Below are positions 24,258-35,140 of a DNA stretch of 64,000 bases, in pieces (the first letter of the stretch is position 1; every line of letters begins with the position of its first letter). The stretch comes from Metridium senile. Taxonomy: Eukaryota > Cnidaria > Anthozoa > Actiniaria > Metridiidae. The stretch covers positions 44,486,379 to 44,550,378 of the forward strand of contig OX459096.1 in assembly GCA_949775045.1 (NCBI GenBank). Direction: 5' to 3'. The notes under the pieces are model-generated. The model saw only the letters and a list, made by a program, of their open reading frames with translations. It was not told where the DNA came from and did not search any database. The position numbers and the translations under genes were made by a program.

Positions 24258-25107
24258 ACTGAAAGCTGTACTGCTTGGTTTGCAATCACTATGCAATACG
24301 TTATCAAATTGTCATATTAAGGTCCTTACTGACAACACCACAGCAGTCGCATACTTGCGCAATATGGGGGGCTCGCATTCTATCCCATGCAATGATATGG
24401 CTCGAGAAATCTGGATGTGGTGTAGAAAACATAAAATATGGATTTCTATCTCACATATACCAGGAGTCGATAACACTATAGCCGACAAGGCCTCACGAGT
24501 GTTTAATGACCAAACGGAATGGAAACTTGATGAGACAATATTTACTTACATAACAAATATTTTTGGATGCCCTGATATTGATATGTTTGCATCCAGACTG
24601 AATTATCAACTTTTACTTTATGTCGCTTGGCGACCAGACCCACAAGCCATCGCAATAGATGCTTTTACTGTAGATTGGTCGAAATACTCACTAATCTATG
24701 CATTCCCTCCATTCAGTGTTATTTCAAGAGTTTTGCAAAAGATCCAAATGGAACAAACAGAAGCAATTATAGTGGTTCCACAATGGCCAACGCAACCCTG
24801 GTATCCTCATCTAATTCAAATGTTGGTGAAGAGCCCACTGATACTCCCCAAGAGGGACAATCTCCTTCATCTACCATCCAAACCGGACATATGCCATCCC
24901 CTAGCGGGGCAGCTGAAGCTCATGGCATGTCACTTATCAGGTCAGCCCTCAAAAATCAGGGAATTTCACCAGCTGCTCAGGAACTTATCCTCAGCTCATG
25001 GAGAGGAGGTACACAAAAACAATACCAGACATACTGGAACAAATGGCAATGTTATGCTTGTAAAAAATCTTTTGATCCCTTTCAACCTCCAATTGACAAA
25101 GTCTTAG
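24244..25107 (+). pseudogene. DIRS RNase H domain with downstream region
   Basis: Open frame without a natural start, because the reverse transcriptase upstream is deleted. It begins LELKAVLLGLQSL (catalytic glutamate of RNase H), then LTDNTTAVAYLRNMGG (catalytic aspartate), then SHIPGVDNTIADKASR (final aspartate). After it come the DIRS-typical segments DIDMFASRLN, VVPQWPTQPWYP and LMACHLSG. RNase H removes the RNA strand during reverse transcription. The 3' part overlaps the start of the recombinase frame, as is usual in DIRS elements. Confidence 0.8.
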
Positions 25108-25919
25108 ATTTTCTACAACAACTATACGAGCAAGGGTTGGGATACTCTGGGATCAACACTGCCAGAAGTGCCCTGTCTGCCATAACAGCACTTGAGAATA
25201 ATGTGCCTATTGGAAAACACCCCTTAGTACAGAGACTTGTCAAAGGAGTATTTAATTGCAGACCATCATTGCCACGATACCATAACACCTGGGATACTAA
25301 TGTTGTATTGAACTACTTGAAGACACTACCCAATGTAAATGAGATAAACTTGCGTCAACTTACATACAAACTTGTCATGCTATGTGCACTTATCACAGGT
25401 CAACGCTGTCAGTCAATACATCTCATGAACCTAAACAATATGGAAAAGAAACACTCTTCTTATTGTTTTAACATAGACAGTTTAGTCAAACAATCTGCCC
25501 CTGGCAGATCACAACCTGTCCTCGTTATTCCTAAATTTGCTGCTGACGAGAGTCTCTGTGCTGTTACAGTACTTGAGGAGTACATAAGGCGTACAGAAGG
25601 AATAAGATGTCATGAACCACAACTATTCATAAGCACCATCAAACCTTTTAAAAGGGTTTCTAAAGATACAATTGGACGGTGGATCAAAACAGTTATGACT
25701 CTATCTGGAATAGATACTTCTATTTACAAGCCTCACAGCACACGTGCTGCAGCAACAAGTAAAGCTAATGTATGCAATGTGCCCATTACAAGTATCATGG
25801 CTGCTGCCAGTTGGTCCTCAGACTCTACTTTCCATAAGTTTTACAACAAACATGTTAATGTTACTAATGACAATTATGACCAGTTTGGTCAGGCCATCTT
25901 GTGGGATGCCACCACTTAA
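24783..25919 (+). CDS. DIRS tyrosine recombinase
   Basis: Site-specific recombinase that integrates circular DIRS DNA in place of an integrase. The open frame runs from 24627; ATG codons at 24783 or 24927 are plausible starts. An N-terminal SAM-like DNA-binding region includes GGTQKQYQTYWNKW and LGYSGINTARSALSA. The catalytic domain shows the first arginine in ITGQRCQSIH, the H-x-x-R pair in KPHSTRAAATSKA, and the W..STFHKFYNK segment with the presumed nucleophilic tyrosine. The frame is intact to TAA at 25919, so the protein could still be made although its element is otherwise defective. Confidence 0.88.
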   Translation: MANATLVSSSNSNVGEEPTDTPQEGQSPSSTIQTGHMPSPSGAAEAHGMSLIRSALKNQGISPAAQELILSSWRGGTQKQYQTYWNKWQCYACKKSFDPFQPPIDKVLDFLQQLYEQGLGYSGINTARSALSAITALENNVPIGKHPLVQRLVKGVFNCRPSLPRYHNTWDTNVVLNYLKTLPNVNEINLRQLTYKLVMLCALITGQRCQSIHLMNLNNMEKKHSSYCFNIDSLVKQSAPGRSQPVLVIPKFAADESLCAVTVLEEYIRRTEGIRCHEPQLFISTIKPFKRVSKDTIGRWIKTVMTLSGIDTSIYKPHSTRAAATSKANVCNVPITSIMAAASWSSDSTFHKFYNKHVNVTNDNYDQFGQAILWDATT

Positions 25920-26063
25920 CGTTTTACTTATAAACAAGTTTTGTTTATCATACCAGGGGATATAATCCAGTTAATATGTTAATAAATAGTTGCAGTTGCT
26001 ATGTTTATGTTTGTCATGGATACTCGGGGAATTACTCCTTCGGTATCCAAGGCATTAAAATCT

Positions 26064-26381
26064 CATGGAATCTCTGCGGTGGGGGACTGATAGAATATGA
26101 AAATTAAACGAGACTTACCTGGAAGTTGATGTTTGATTGGAATTCTATCAGTCACCCACAGAGCAGAGATTACATGCCCACCCTCAACTGTACCACCCTG
26201 CAACTGTATTGGTTGCACTTTAACATGTCTTTTTCTTGGGACACTTAGGAGTTGTTTTTTAAATATTGACCAGCGTGCGCATGCGTGCTCTCTCTCATGT
26301 AATCTCTGCTCTGTGGGTGACTGATAGAATTCCAATCAAACTTCAACTTCCAGGTAAGTCTCGTTTAATTTCCATATTATA
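26064..26381. repeat. Palindromic terminal module of the DIRS element
   Basis: TTAAACGAGACTTACCTGGA near 26104 is inverted at 26350-26370, flanking CTATCAGTCACCCACAGAGC and its complement. On the plus strand the right arm has CCAGGTAAGT (about 26352), a consensus 5' splice donor; the left arm has it on the minus strand. Confidence 0.7.
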
Positions 26382-26528
26382 AGACCTTATAATTGTACTC
26401 GTGTTATATGAACGTCACGGTAGAACAGGACCGAGAGCCAAGCAAAATATCAATCAATGCAACAAGTTATGTCGTCTCTCTCAGAAGAACAGGAATCTAC
26501 AGAGATATGTATGGTGCCTTGTACTTAA

Positions 26529-27251
26529 GGTATCAGGATTGGTTATTTTTAACTCTCTGCTCAAAATTTGTTTTTCTTCTATAAGGAAGAGTTCGATATT
26601 ATCTAACATATTCTTTAAAAAAAATGATGAATACCAGGCAAGATGACAACTCATTGACAGATGAGGTGTCTGTGTAAACACTCAGCGGCTCCCTTGCCCG
26701 AAAGGTCTCGGTATTAAACGTTTTAGCCTTAAATGTTCATTTTTAAACGACTATCATTCGCTCAAATTTTAACAGATTCCAACTAAACTTCGCCACTTTG
26801 TAGAACAATGTTTGAAGCGTGAGACGGTGTCTGTGATTTTTGATTTTTAGTAAAAAAGATATCACTTCATTTATAAGAAAATACATTAAAATATCGATCG
26901 TAGATATTTGAGATCTCGTAGCAACTGGTCGAAGATAGATATCAAAAATCTCAGACAAAGTTTTAGAGATCAACTTCTTTTACCTGCAAAGTCGTGTTTT
27001 TTTATTGACGTGACGATAGATTGTAAAGGGCTGCATTGATTTTTCAAACAAAGGACACTCATATCCCACTAAACTCTACATATATTTTTCGCAGTTTTTA
27101 AATAACTTAAAAGTTATGACAATTCCAAAATGTTTCTTAAAATTACATTTATCCACCTATCAGATAATATATACTTTTATAACAAAATATTGTAAAGCTT
27201 GAGTACAATTTGAGGTCGCGCACATAGGGGTCCATAACCAGTCCTGATACC
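26529..27251. mobile_element. TTAA-type DNA element, 723 bp
   Basis: Ends GGTATCAGGATTGGTTAT and complement ATAACCAGTCCTGATACC, flanked by TTAA at 26525-26528 and 27252-27255. One mismatch in about 20 bp of terminal repeat. No transposase frame; the 63-81 codon ORFs spanning the boundary are not supported. Confidence 0.75.
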
Positions 27252-27255
27252 TTAA

Positions 27256-27960
27256 ATGCATACCTAATTCTTCAAAAGTTTAAATCTTTGTGTTATTTCG
27301 GATATAGCCACACGAAATAAACGCAAGAATAAAGGTACACAGCGAAAGTACATAAAGTTTGTACACAAATGAGAAAGAAACCCTATGTTAGAAACTGATA
27401 TACATATATTTTGCATTCAAATAAAGATCATAAAAATACCAGACATGGTTAGATTGTTTTCATGAAATTATTTCTCAAACAATGAGTACAAGGGTGTAAT
27501 AAGAGCTAATATCAAGATTAATCTGTTTGCCATTGGCGCCAGAAGTCCATGTAAGCCGCAGACTAGCGTCTAGTTTTAAAACAAATGACCTTTCGTTATC
27601 ACTGTACACGTACTGGTTTTAGATTGTGTCCAAATGACCACATCGCCAAAGGCTCAGGCAACTCTTTCTTACCGAACTTGTAAGTCTCAGACGATTTAAC
27701 TGTTACATTATCGAGCTCATTTAAGATCAATTACAAGTTAGTCTGAGTGCAAATTATATACCCGTTAAACAAGTAGTATACTAGAGTGATGTCCGTCGTT
27801 TGTGAAAAATGACTTACTAGTTTGTAGTAGTGCGTGTAGTTGGCAATAGATACAAAGAGACTAGAATAGTAATTAACAATAGATAATAGAATGAAATTTG
27901 TCACCGTCAGTTAATTTAACTTTGTGTATGAGTATATTTATGTAATTGCAATTATAGAAG
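27256..27960. other. Non-coding stretch, nothing recognised
   Basis: Unique-looking AT-rich sequence without ORFs above about 60 codons, repeats or RNA signals that I could identify. Confidence 0.5.
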
Positions 27961-27976
27961 CCTGAAAAAAATTCGG

Positions 27977-28048
27977 GACTTCAACGGGATTTGAACCCGT
28001 GACCTTTGCAGAACCGGTGCAATGCTCTACCAACTGAGCTATGAAGCC
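27977..28048 (-). tRNA. tRNA-Thr(GGT)-like module, copy 1
   Basis: A complete 72-nt cloverleaf on the minus strand: GGCTTCA/TGAAGTC acceptor (one G-T pair), GCTC/GAGC D stem, TTGCA/TGCAA anticodon stem with loop CCGGTTC, and ACGGG/CCCGT T stem around TTCAAAT. Position 33 is C and 37 is T, which is unusual for a working tRNA. It is followed by TCCCGAA, as in its siblings, pointing to a mobile tRNA-derived repeat. Confidence 0.55.
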
Positions 28049-28220
28049 ACATATGTTGATAGAAGGTCATTTTGTTGAGTTCATTCGACCACATAGTGCA
28101 ATTAGATATATATGTGTGTCTGATCCGCGGTTATATGATTTGTGTATGAGTATGATCGTCTCGGAGTAATAAGCAATTTATGTAATTGTAATTATAGAAG
28201 CCCGAAAATTAAAAATTCGG

Positions 28221-28292
28221 GACTTCAACGGGATTTGAACCCATGACCTTTGCAGTACCGGTGCAATGCTCTACCAACTGAGCTATGAAGCC
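28221..28292 (-). tRNA. tRNA-Thr(GGT)-like module, copy 2
   Basis: Same 72-nt cloverleaf as copy 1, with small changes (CATGGG for CACGGG in the T stem, GTACTGCAA in the anticodon arm) that break pairs. Pseudo-tRNA in the left arm of the inverted repeat. Confidence 0.5.
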
Positions 28293-28661
28293 ACATATGT
28301 TGTTTTGTTTGGTTCATTCGACCACAGATCAGACCCACATACACCTATTTCAAAAAACGTTGTCAGAAGGAGATCTGAATCTGCAATCTGAGACCGAAAT
28401 GAATTCTGGGGTACGGCAGTTTTTTCTCATTGCGTGCACGTTCTGGCTTCGGATATGGCGAAGGTAAATATAAATCTGAAGGTACTAAGCGCAAAAAACA
28501 GGGCCAGGCCTGGTTTTTGAAGTACGGCATTTTTCTGAATTCATTTTGTTCTCAGATTGCAGATTCAGATCTCCTTCTGACAACGTTTTTTGAAATAGGT
28601 GTATGTGGTTCTGATCTGTGGTCGAATGAACTCAACAAAATGACCTCCTATCAACATATGT

Positions 28662-28733
28662 GGCTTCATAGCTCAGTTGGTAGAGCATTGCACCGGTTCT
28701 GCAAATGTCATGGGTTCAAATCCCGTTGAAGTC
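28662..28733 (+). tRNA. tRNA-Thr(GGT)-like module, copy 3
   Basis: Plus-strand copy in the right arm. Anticodon loop CCGGTTC as in copy 1; the T stem has ATGGG. Followed by CCCGAATTTTTAATTTTCGGG, a small hairpin with a T run that could end Pol III transcription. Confidence 0.5.
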
Positions 28734-28879
28734 CCGAATTTTTAATTTTCGGGCTTCTATAATTGCAATTACATAAATTGCCTATTACTCCGCGACGATC
28801 ATACTCATACACAAATCATATAACCGCGGATCAGACCCACATATATATCTGATTTAACTTTACTGACGTTTTTTATTTT

Positions 28880-29230
28880 ATTTATAATAATAATATATAA
28901 TATGCCTCATTTATATAGCGCTAAATCTCTCGAATATCTCATAGCGCTTTACACTCTACTAATGTGTACATGGAGAACTTATCGGACTGCTGAAAACTAG
29001 CAGTTTACAATCATGAGTGTTGTTAATGAATGCCTTCGAGGCCTGACTGTTGTACAGGGAGACAATCCCCTACTCTTTACGAACATAGCACAACAGGATC
29101 TTTAACGTCCACCTTATATAGGTTAGAGTGAAAGCAGACAGGACCTCCAGCGGTACGTCTTTATCCGAGAAGACGAGACGAGAGAGTAAAGTGTCTTGCC
29201 CATGCAAGGACAGAACGCAATTTTTATTAT
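28880..29230. repeat. SINE-like or Nin-type repeat remnant
   Basis: Contains TTATATAGCGCTAAATCTC, CATAGCGCTTTACA and, at the end, GTGTCTTGCCCATGCAAGGA. Such blocks recur in conserved-domain SINEs of many animals. No tRNA head is visible, so it is a partial copy or a different element. Confidence 0.4.
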
Positions 29231-29688
29231 CAGGGTCTGAATTAAATGGGGTTAACTGTTAACTGAGAAACGGCTTAAAAATTAACTGTTAACTGAGAAT
29301 TCCGTGTATTTTTAGCTGATAACTGATACCGACAAGATAACTGTTAGCTGATATTTCTATGTTTTTAATTAATAAATTTTTCCTTTAGGGCATTTCACTT
29401 CAAAATTGCAGCAGGTCAAGTATTAAAATATGTTGTCATTGTAGTATCTGTAATATGTCTGCAGATGGCAAAAAACAGATTTGGCATGTGAATTTGAGGT
29501 AAAAAGTACTGTATTATTAACCGCATATGTTTTTGTTAATTATTAAACATAAGAACTAATAATTAATGCTTGGCTTAACTGAGAACCGAAAATTTTAAAA
29601 TGTTTGAGAAAATTGCTAAAATTTAGCTGTTAACTGCTATTGGGACACTCCCCCCCCCCCTCCCCCCCCTGCCCCCATTCAGATCCTG
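29231..29688. mobile_element. hAT-like MITE, CAGGGTCTGAAT ends
   Basis: Inverted ends CAGGGTCTGAAT/ATTCAGATCCTG. Flanks TTTATTAT and TTTTATTA look like an offset 7-8 bp duplication. Subterminal GTTAACTGTTAACTGAGAA-type repeats occur at both ends, and a C tract lies near 29650-29670. No ORF. Confidence 0.6.
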
Positions 29689-29689
29689 T

Positions 29690-30530
29690 TTTATTAAAGT
29701 TTCACGGGTAAAATATTTGCACTCTACCAGAATTTCCATCGGCTGACATGATTATCGATAGAATGGAACAAGTCATAGTGGATCAGACATAGACCACTTT
29801 CATAAATACCATAATATGTATATCAGAAAATAATTTTTCAAGTAAACAGATATTTTAATATTTTAGCACTGTCATATGATAGAACCACCTGAAATAGACA
29901 TGTTCGGAAGGTTTTGATGCTCTGGCTAAAATACCAAAGAAGTTATGCTCAATGAAAAATGTAGAGATGTTTATGTAATTTTCTGCTGAGGCCTTTGATG
30001 CCTCGTTTTATAGTTTTTCTGATTTTTCAAACTCATAGATTCTTGCACATTTAATCGTTTTTTCTCAAACTTCCACAAGTTATTGTTATGGTGAATGTCT
30101 ATCATATGATAGCTTTCTTTTTCTTAAAACATCAATTTTAAAAAATATGATAATTAGTGGCGGCCATTTATGAAATTCGTCTATAACATATATGCTTTCA
30201 ACATAAACTGGTAATCTATACCTAATTGCAAGAATGTTGTCAAATGAAAGAACAAGATGGGTAATTTAGTAAGAAAGAAAGAATTCAGACACTTAATTCA
30301 TTCCTTTTCCTCTAAATACAAAAGTCAGGACAACGTTCTTGCAATTAGGTTTTTATAACCATAAACATTGACAAGACTGCTTACCCATATTGTCAGTTAT
30401 CTATCACTGAAGGCGGTAATACTGATTGAATGACGTTAAAACACAGCACAACTTATGCTTCTGATCGATAAGGCACACTAACTTGAACAGCTTCGAGGCG
30501 AAACTCACTCACAAGATAGGCGGGGTGCAT
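29690..30530. repeat. Dispersed repeat R1, copy 2 (with an insert)
   Basis: Matches copy 1 from AAGTTTCACGGGTAAAATAT to the CTTCGAGGCGAAACTCACTC end, but carries about 380 extra bases (about 29790-30180) after the ACATAGACCACTTTC junction. Confidence 0.7.
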
Positions 30531-32078
30531 GCTATAGGCATTTGTCTCCCTAAACAATCACTTATTCGGTGACAGGCTCTTTTAATCTATATATTATATA
30601 TAGAGTGTTATCTTTTAACCTTCGACTGGTAAACTCAGACAAGGATTTGTGATTTTGAAACAGAAAATCAAAGAAGAATAAAAACAAGGAAATTGAACAA
30701 AAAAGAGAACAGAACAAAATTGGATAAAACAGAACTAAAATAAAGAAGAAAACGGAAAATAATGGAAAAACACATAAAAACTACAAAACTAAATAAATAA
30801 ATAAGTAAATAAATAAATAAATAGATTATAGTCAAATAGACGCACTTCTAGCGTGTACTCGATGGGCTAGATACATATATACATGCATGGACACTGACTA
30901 AAGCAAAATCAGTAAGGAGTGGGCCATTAGATTTTTGAAATTCGAAAAAAATCGAAAAGTTGAAAAACCGATAAGGCTTTAATACAGGCATATTATACGT
31001 ATATAAAGGTATCCTGAAACACAAATAGGAAAATGTTATTATCCAAGGGGGCGCGAGAGTCAGAGTTGTGTTTTATTTTAGACATCTTAGCCCGCTTGGT
31101 GTTTTGATCCATTGAGTTGGTATTTTAAAACAGCATTAAACAATATTATTTTCATTTTACATAAAGCTATCCTGAGACCCTAATAGGAAAATGAAAAGAA
31201 GAAATAAATTGGTTGATTAATGTTAATTAATGTCAAATGAAAGAACAAGATGGGTAATTGGATAAAACAGAACTAAAATAAAGAAGAAAAAGGAAAGAAA
31301 AATAATGGAAAAACACATAAAAACTACAAAAATATATAAATCAATAAACAAATAGATTACATGACTCTGTACCTGTAAGGGTCCCTTTTACATGTCTTTG
31401 TCACTAAAAATAAGATAAACTGCCAAGAAAATTGCACAGTCGTGCCTTTTAGGGGTACAGGTTGAATCAACATAGCCTGCTTAGCCAGGCGTTCCAGCGG
31501 GGGCCGAGGGGAAATGAGGAGAGACAAGAAACGCCTGCAGGCAAGCCCTGCTATTTCGAAATACACCATTCGTGGAGGAACGGTGTCCCTGATTGGTTCA
31601 TTTGCTATGCTAGAATGTGTGACAAAGTACAAACGAGTGACAGAGTAGATTGTAAAATGGCGGACTGTAGTGAACATGAGCCGCCCGTTACGAGCCGGAG
31701 ACCGTCTTTTTTTGCACTGACCCGGCTCTGAGAGCCGCTTCGAGGCGTTAATTGGATTAGGTATTCCTGCTGATTGTGCAAGGATGAAATCTGAGTCAAG
31801 CATAGCACATGCTGTGATCAGTCACTGACCAAAGTATACTGATTCATTCACTTCGCTATATAATTCATACACAAAAGGCATACTAGTGTGCAAAAATGAT
31901 GGAAATTGGAGCCACTATAACTTTAGCTGTTCTGGAAAAGATCAAAATCTATATGCAGAATTTTTAAAATTGATCATCTAAACTTCAATTGAGAAAGCGC
32001 GCCAAAAACATAAAGTTTACGCCGATAAATCGCCGATGGATTCAACTCTTCTCTATCTTATATGAAAGATGCCGTAAG
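30531..32078. other. Non-coding stretch, no supported gene
   Basis: Repeat-like sequence. A GC-richer block at 31450-31770 (with GCCTGCAGGC and a paired ACCCGGCTCTGAGAGCCGC hairpin) looks like the end of an unidentified element. It gives overlapping frames of 148, 89 and 67 codons on both strands that look like shadows. Confidence 0.45.
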
Positions 32079-32640
32079 TAGAATACGCGTATAGTACAGA
32101 TACATTGCTTGGGTAGGCTTCGTGCGAATACCTGCAATAATCTGGCCCTTAGAATAGCTATAAATACAGGTATAGTACAGATACATTGCTTGGGTAGGCT
32201 TCGTGCGAATACCTGCAATCATCTGGCCCTTAGAATAGCTATAAATACGAGTATAGTACAGATACATTGCTTGGGTAGGCTTCGTGCGAATACCTGCAAT
32301 AATCTGGCTCTTAGAATAGCTATAAATACGAGTATAGTACAGATACATTGCTTGGGTAGGCTTCGTGCGAATACCTGCAATAATCTGGCCCTTAGAATAG
32401 CTATAAATACGAGTATAGTACAGATACATTGCTTGGGTAGGCTTCGTGCGAATAGCTATAAATACAAGTATAGTACAGATACATTGCTTGGGTAGGCTTC
32501 GTGCGAATACCTGCAATAATCTGGCCCTTATAGAATAGCTATAAATACAAGTATAGTACAGATACATTGCTTGGGTAGGCTTCGTGCGAATACCTGCAAT
32601 AATCTTGCCCTTAGATTAGCTATAAATACGAGTGTAGTTC
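32079..32640. repeat. 81-bp tandem repeat, ~7 copies
   Basis: Unit of 81 bp with TACAGATACATTGCTTGGGT and GAATACCTGCAATAATCTGG. One copy (about 32440-32465) lacks 42 bp. Because 81 is 27 codons, one frame on each strand stays open through several copies; I consider neither a gene. Confidence 0.95.
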
Positions 32641-32802
32641 ATATATTCCGGATTATATAATGTTTGCGCAGATGCGATATAACTTAGTTTTATAATCAGA
32701 TATAGCTAAATAGCGCTGCACGCCCATGACGTCACATAAATTGCTCCCCATGGCGAGGTCGGACATTCAAACCGGAACTAGTATGCTTTTACAGTAATTT
32801 AT

Positions 32803-33099
32803 ATGGAAACTTCAAGTAGTTTCGGTCGTAGTAAAATAGTTATTTTAACTGAAAAAGACAACGTTCCTGGCTCAAAATTTACCAATAATGCAGACGAATA
32901 CACTGTTGATCAACTGAAGCGGTGGCTCAAGTGTAGAGGCCTAAAACAGAGCGGTAAACTGGGTGAATTGCTCACACATGTCAAGGGTTGTTTAGCCTGT
33001 TGTAAATGGCTAAAGGCTAAAACTGACAAAGATCAACTACCAGTAAATGGAAGTTTATTTCGGGGGCAATCAGTGCTTGTACCGCCTGAGAAAGGCTAG
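32803..33099 (+). CDS. SAP-like domain ORF (orphan first exon or relic)
   Basis: 98 codons from ATG to TAG. Residues about 43-75 read YTVDQLKRWLKCRGLKQSGK followed by LGELLTHVKGCL, a SAP-type helix-extended-helix DNA-binding motif. The N-terminus (FGRSKIVILTEKDNVPGSKF) is of the type found at the start of SAP/SWIM proteins repeated in cnidarian genomes. A cysteine-rich LACCKW follows. TGACGTCA (about 32727) and a GCTCCCC patch lie just upstream and could be promoter sequence. No continuation exon was found, so it is a small gene, an isolated first exon, or a relic. Confidence 0.5.
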   Translation: METSSSFGRSKIVILTEKDNVPGSKFTNNADEYTVDQLKRWLKCRGLKQSGKLGELLTHVKGCLACCKWLKAKTDKDQLPVNGSLFRGQSVLVPPEKG

Positions 33100-34409
33100 A
33101 GAGTATTCCCTTCACATGATATTCCAAATCTATTCAACTATGTACGAATAGCAAACAAAAGTCCGCGTACAGGCTAGGAGTCTTTGAATCGCTTTGCCGT
33201 ACTTCGTCGAAATGATAAACAAATTTTAGTTGTTCAAACTCAGTCCGAAACAAATATCTCTTTTTCACGTTTTCTTATTGTATACAATACTATTAATTAA
33301 AGTTGTAATTAATGTCATCGAAGTCCTAATATTAAGTGCGTGACCAGTTTACAGTCGTGTACGATCGAGTTGAACAAAATTCTAAGTGTCCCGAAATGAG
33401 TCGTTTGCCTATTATGTACAGACTCATAGAATTACTCTGAATCAGTTTAACATAGCTTACAATAATCGCTTACTCCATCTAAAAAAGTATATCGTATCTT
33501 CTTTACTGAAATAATACAGAATCACTGTGAAAATCTAAATAAAAAGTCCGTGTACGGGTGACTTACGAATAGCCACTGCGGCAAAAAAACGTTTTCCCCC
33601 TCTGCTTGCAGCTTTTTAAGTGCCTGATGAAGCTTCTAGGGATACCTGGAATAACTATTGCACGTTCCCCTAACAGTAGCGTTTGGTTGTGACCATTTTA
33701 AAGTCATAATATTGAAAAAAGTTGTCGATTTGGTTGCTAAACACATACTTTGCTTTGTAATCTCTCACTGTGTTTGTCCGACCCATGCGGGGGGTCCTAA
33801 GCCGATTAAATCTATTTTTAGTATGGGCGCGCAGCGCTATTCTTTCTCGGTACAATACGTGAATATTTCATATGGATCCTCGCGCGTTGTATATACATAT
33901 ATATCCAATTTTTTAATTGCTTTTTATCCATGGCCGATCGAACTGCTTATTTTAGTTTTTATAATATATATCAACTCCGGTTGTTTTACTGAATGTTGAT
34001 GTATTTACAGTAGGTATTGAAAGAGCTGTGAATGACAGATTCGCTCCGTTATTGACAGATCGTTCATCGTCTCTTTTGTTTAGCACCATAGGAGTAACCA
34101 CAAAGGTCAAACTAAAAAAGTCGCTCTCCGGCTCGTAATTTGGCAAGCTATTTTAAATATGCTCTGGAGGGCAAACTATTTTCCATACAAGCCTTAAAAT
34201 AAAATTAACTATAACATTTGAAATTTAATGCCATTTCCCTCCTGTTACATTTTACGAGCTGAGATTTCGCCTTCTTACTTATGTTGAGGAGCTCTTTTCA
34301 TTTCTGATCGGTTCATTTTCTGACACAGCCAGCTAGTCGATTTATATAAGGGTAAGGGTAACGTGACCTGTTGTTGCAAAAGGCCTATTGACCGCATGAA
34401 TTCAATACA
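33100..34409. other. Non-coding stretch, nothing recognised
   Basis: No repeats found elsewhere in the window and no convincing ORF; the frame at 33658-33999 has random composition. Confidence 0.5.
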
Positions 34410-35110
34410 GACAACCCAATAAAATGTCCTTCCTTTTACTAAATAACGTTAACGTTTCATGGTTTATTCCTGTTATTTGTATAACTACATTGTGCCTAAT
34501 AATGTCAAGTTTACACCTTAAGCAACAACCATCAATCCAACACAAAATGCATACTGGTTTTGTGCTCAGACTTGAATGTATTTCTATTAGAGAGGTAGTA
34601 ATAACAAAATGTGAGTATTTTCATTGTACTAAAATCAATTCTGCTGATAACAAGTGTGATTTCAATGATGCCTGTTGCGTGCTTTAGCCATTAAAACGTT
34701 TCTCTAAACAAGTCTTCATGTATGCTATAACTAATTATAAAATGACTATTAGAAATCACACATTCTGATTGAGGCGCGTGTTTCATAAATAAATCATTTT
34801 ATAAACGTCTCAGTCTTCTAGCTGGACACGTATCATGTGCCCTACTAATTGGGGAGACCCAGACTCACACTCACTACCTCTAAGTTAAATATTTTGCACA
34901 CAATACGGCTTGCATGGTAATTTTTGCGGAGGGAGAAAAACCGGATAGCCCGCAGAAAAACCCTCGTGGCATTGGAGATAAGAACACATCCCACAAACTC
35001 AACTCACATATAATCCATGGCTGAGCAGGGATTGGAACCTGGACCACAGCGGTGAGAGGCACGTGGTAAACCACAACGCCACCCATGCCATCCGTACACA
35101 CAGCACGCGC
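34410..35110. repeat. Segment duplicated at 15625-16560
   Basis: Downstream flank of gene 3 matching the downstream flank of gene 2, with shared GACACGTATCATGTGCCC and CTAATTGGGGAGACCCAGAC blocks. It supports duplication of a unit larger than the gene. Confidence 0.65.
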
Positions 35111-35140
35111 GTTTGCATGTTGATCAAGTATGTCCATTTA

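Larger units (their letters stand above)
23789..26381 (+). mobile_element. DIRS-like tyrosine-recombinase retrotransposon, internally deleted
   Basis: Inverted terminal repeats: ATCAGTCCCCCACCGCAGAG at 23789 and its complement ending near 26091 (31 bp, perfect). Between them are a gag-like frame, an RNase H frame and a tyrosine recombinase, in DIRS order. The reverse transcriptase palm (YxDD region) is missing: a gag-like segment runs almost directly into RNase H near 24250. The 3' part (26064-26381) has a second palindromic terminal module that may be the internal complementary region or a neighbouring terminal repeat. The missing reverse transcriptase makes this copy non-autonomous. Confidence 0.85.
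28105..28852. repeat. Inverted repeat carrying a tRNA-like module on each arm
   Basis: The left arm (about 28105-28424) and right arm (about 28518-28852) are inverted copies running from CTGATCCGCGG through the tRNA-like module to GAATTCATTT-type sequence near the centre. A third, direct copy of module plus flank lies just left (27940-28048). Confidence 0.8.

Noticed and set aside
27977..28733. Functional tRNA-Thr genes
   Set aside because: C at position 33, T at 37, broken T stems in two copies, and location inside a mobile inverted repeat. Kept only as tRNA-like modules.
31357..31808. Overlapping 148-, 89- and 67-codon ORFs on both strands
   Set aside because: No recognisable domain and mutually overlapping; likely an unidentified repeat end with a hairpin.
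32058..32567. 169-codon minus-strand repeat protein
   Set aside because: Open only because the tandem unit is 81 bp; no flanking coding sequence.
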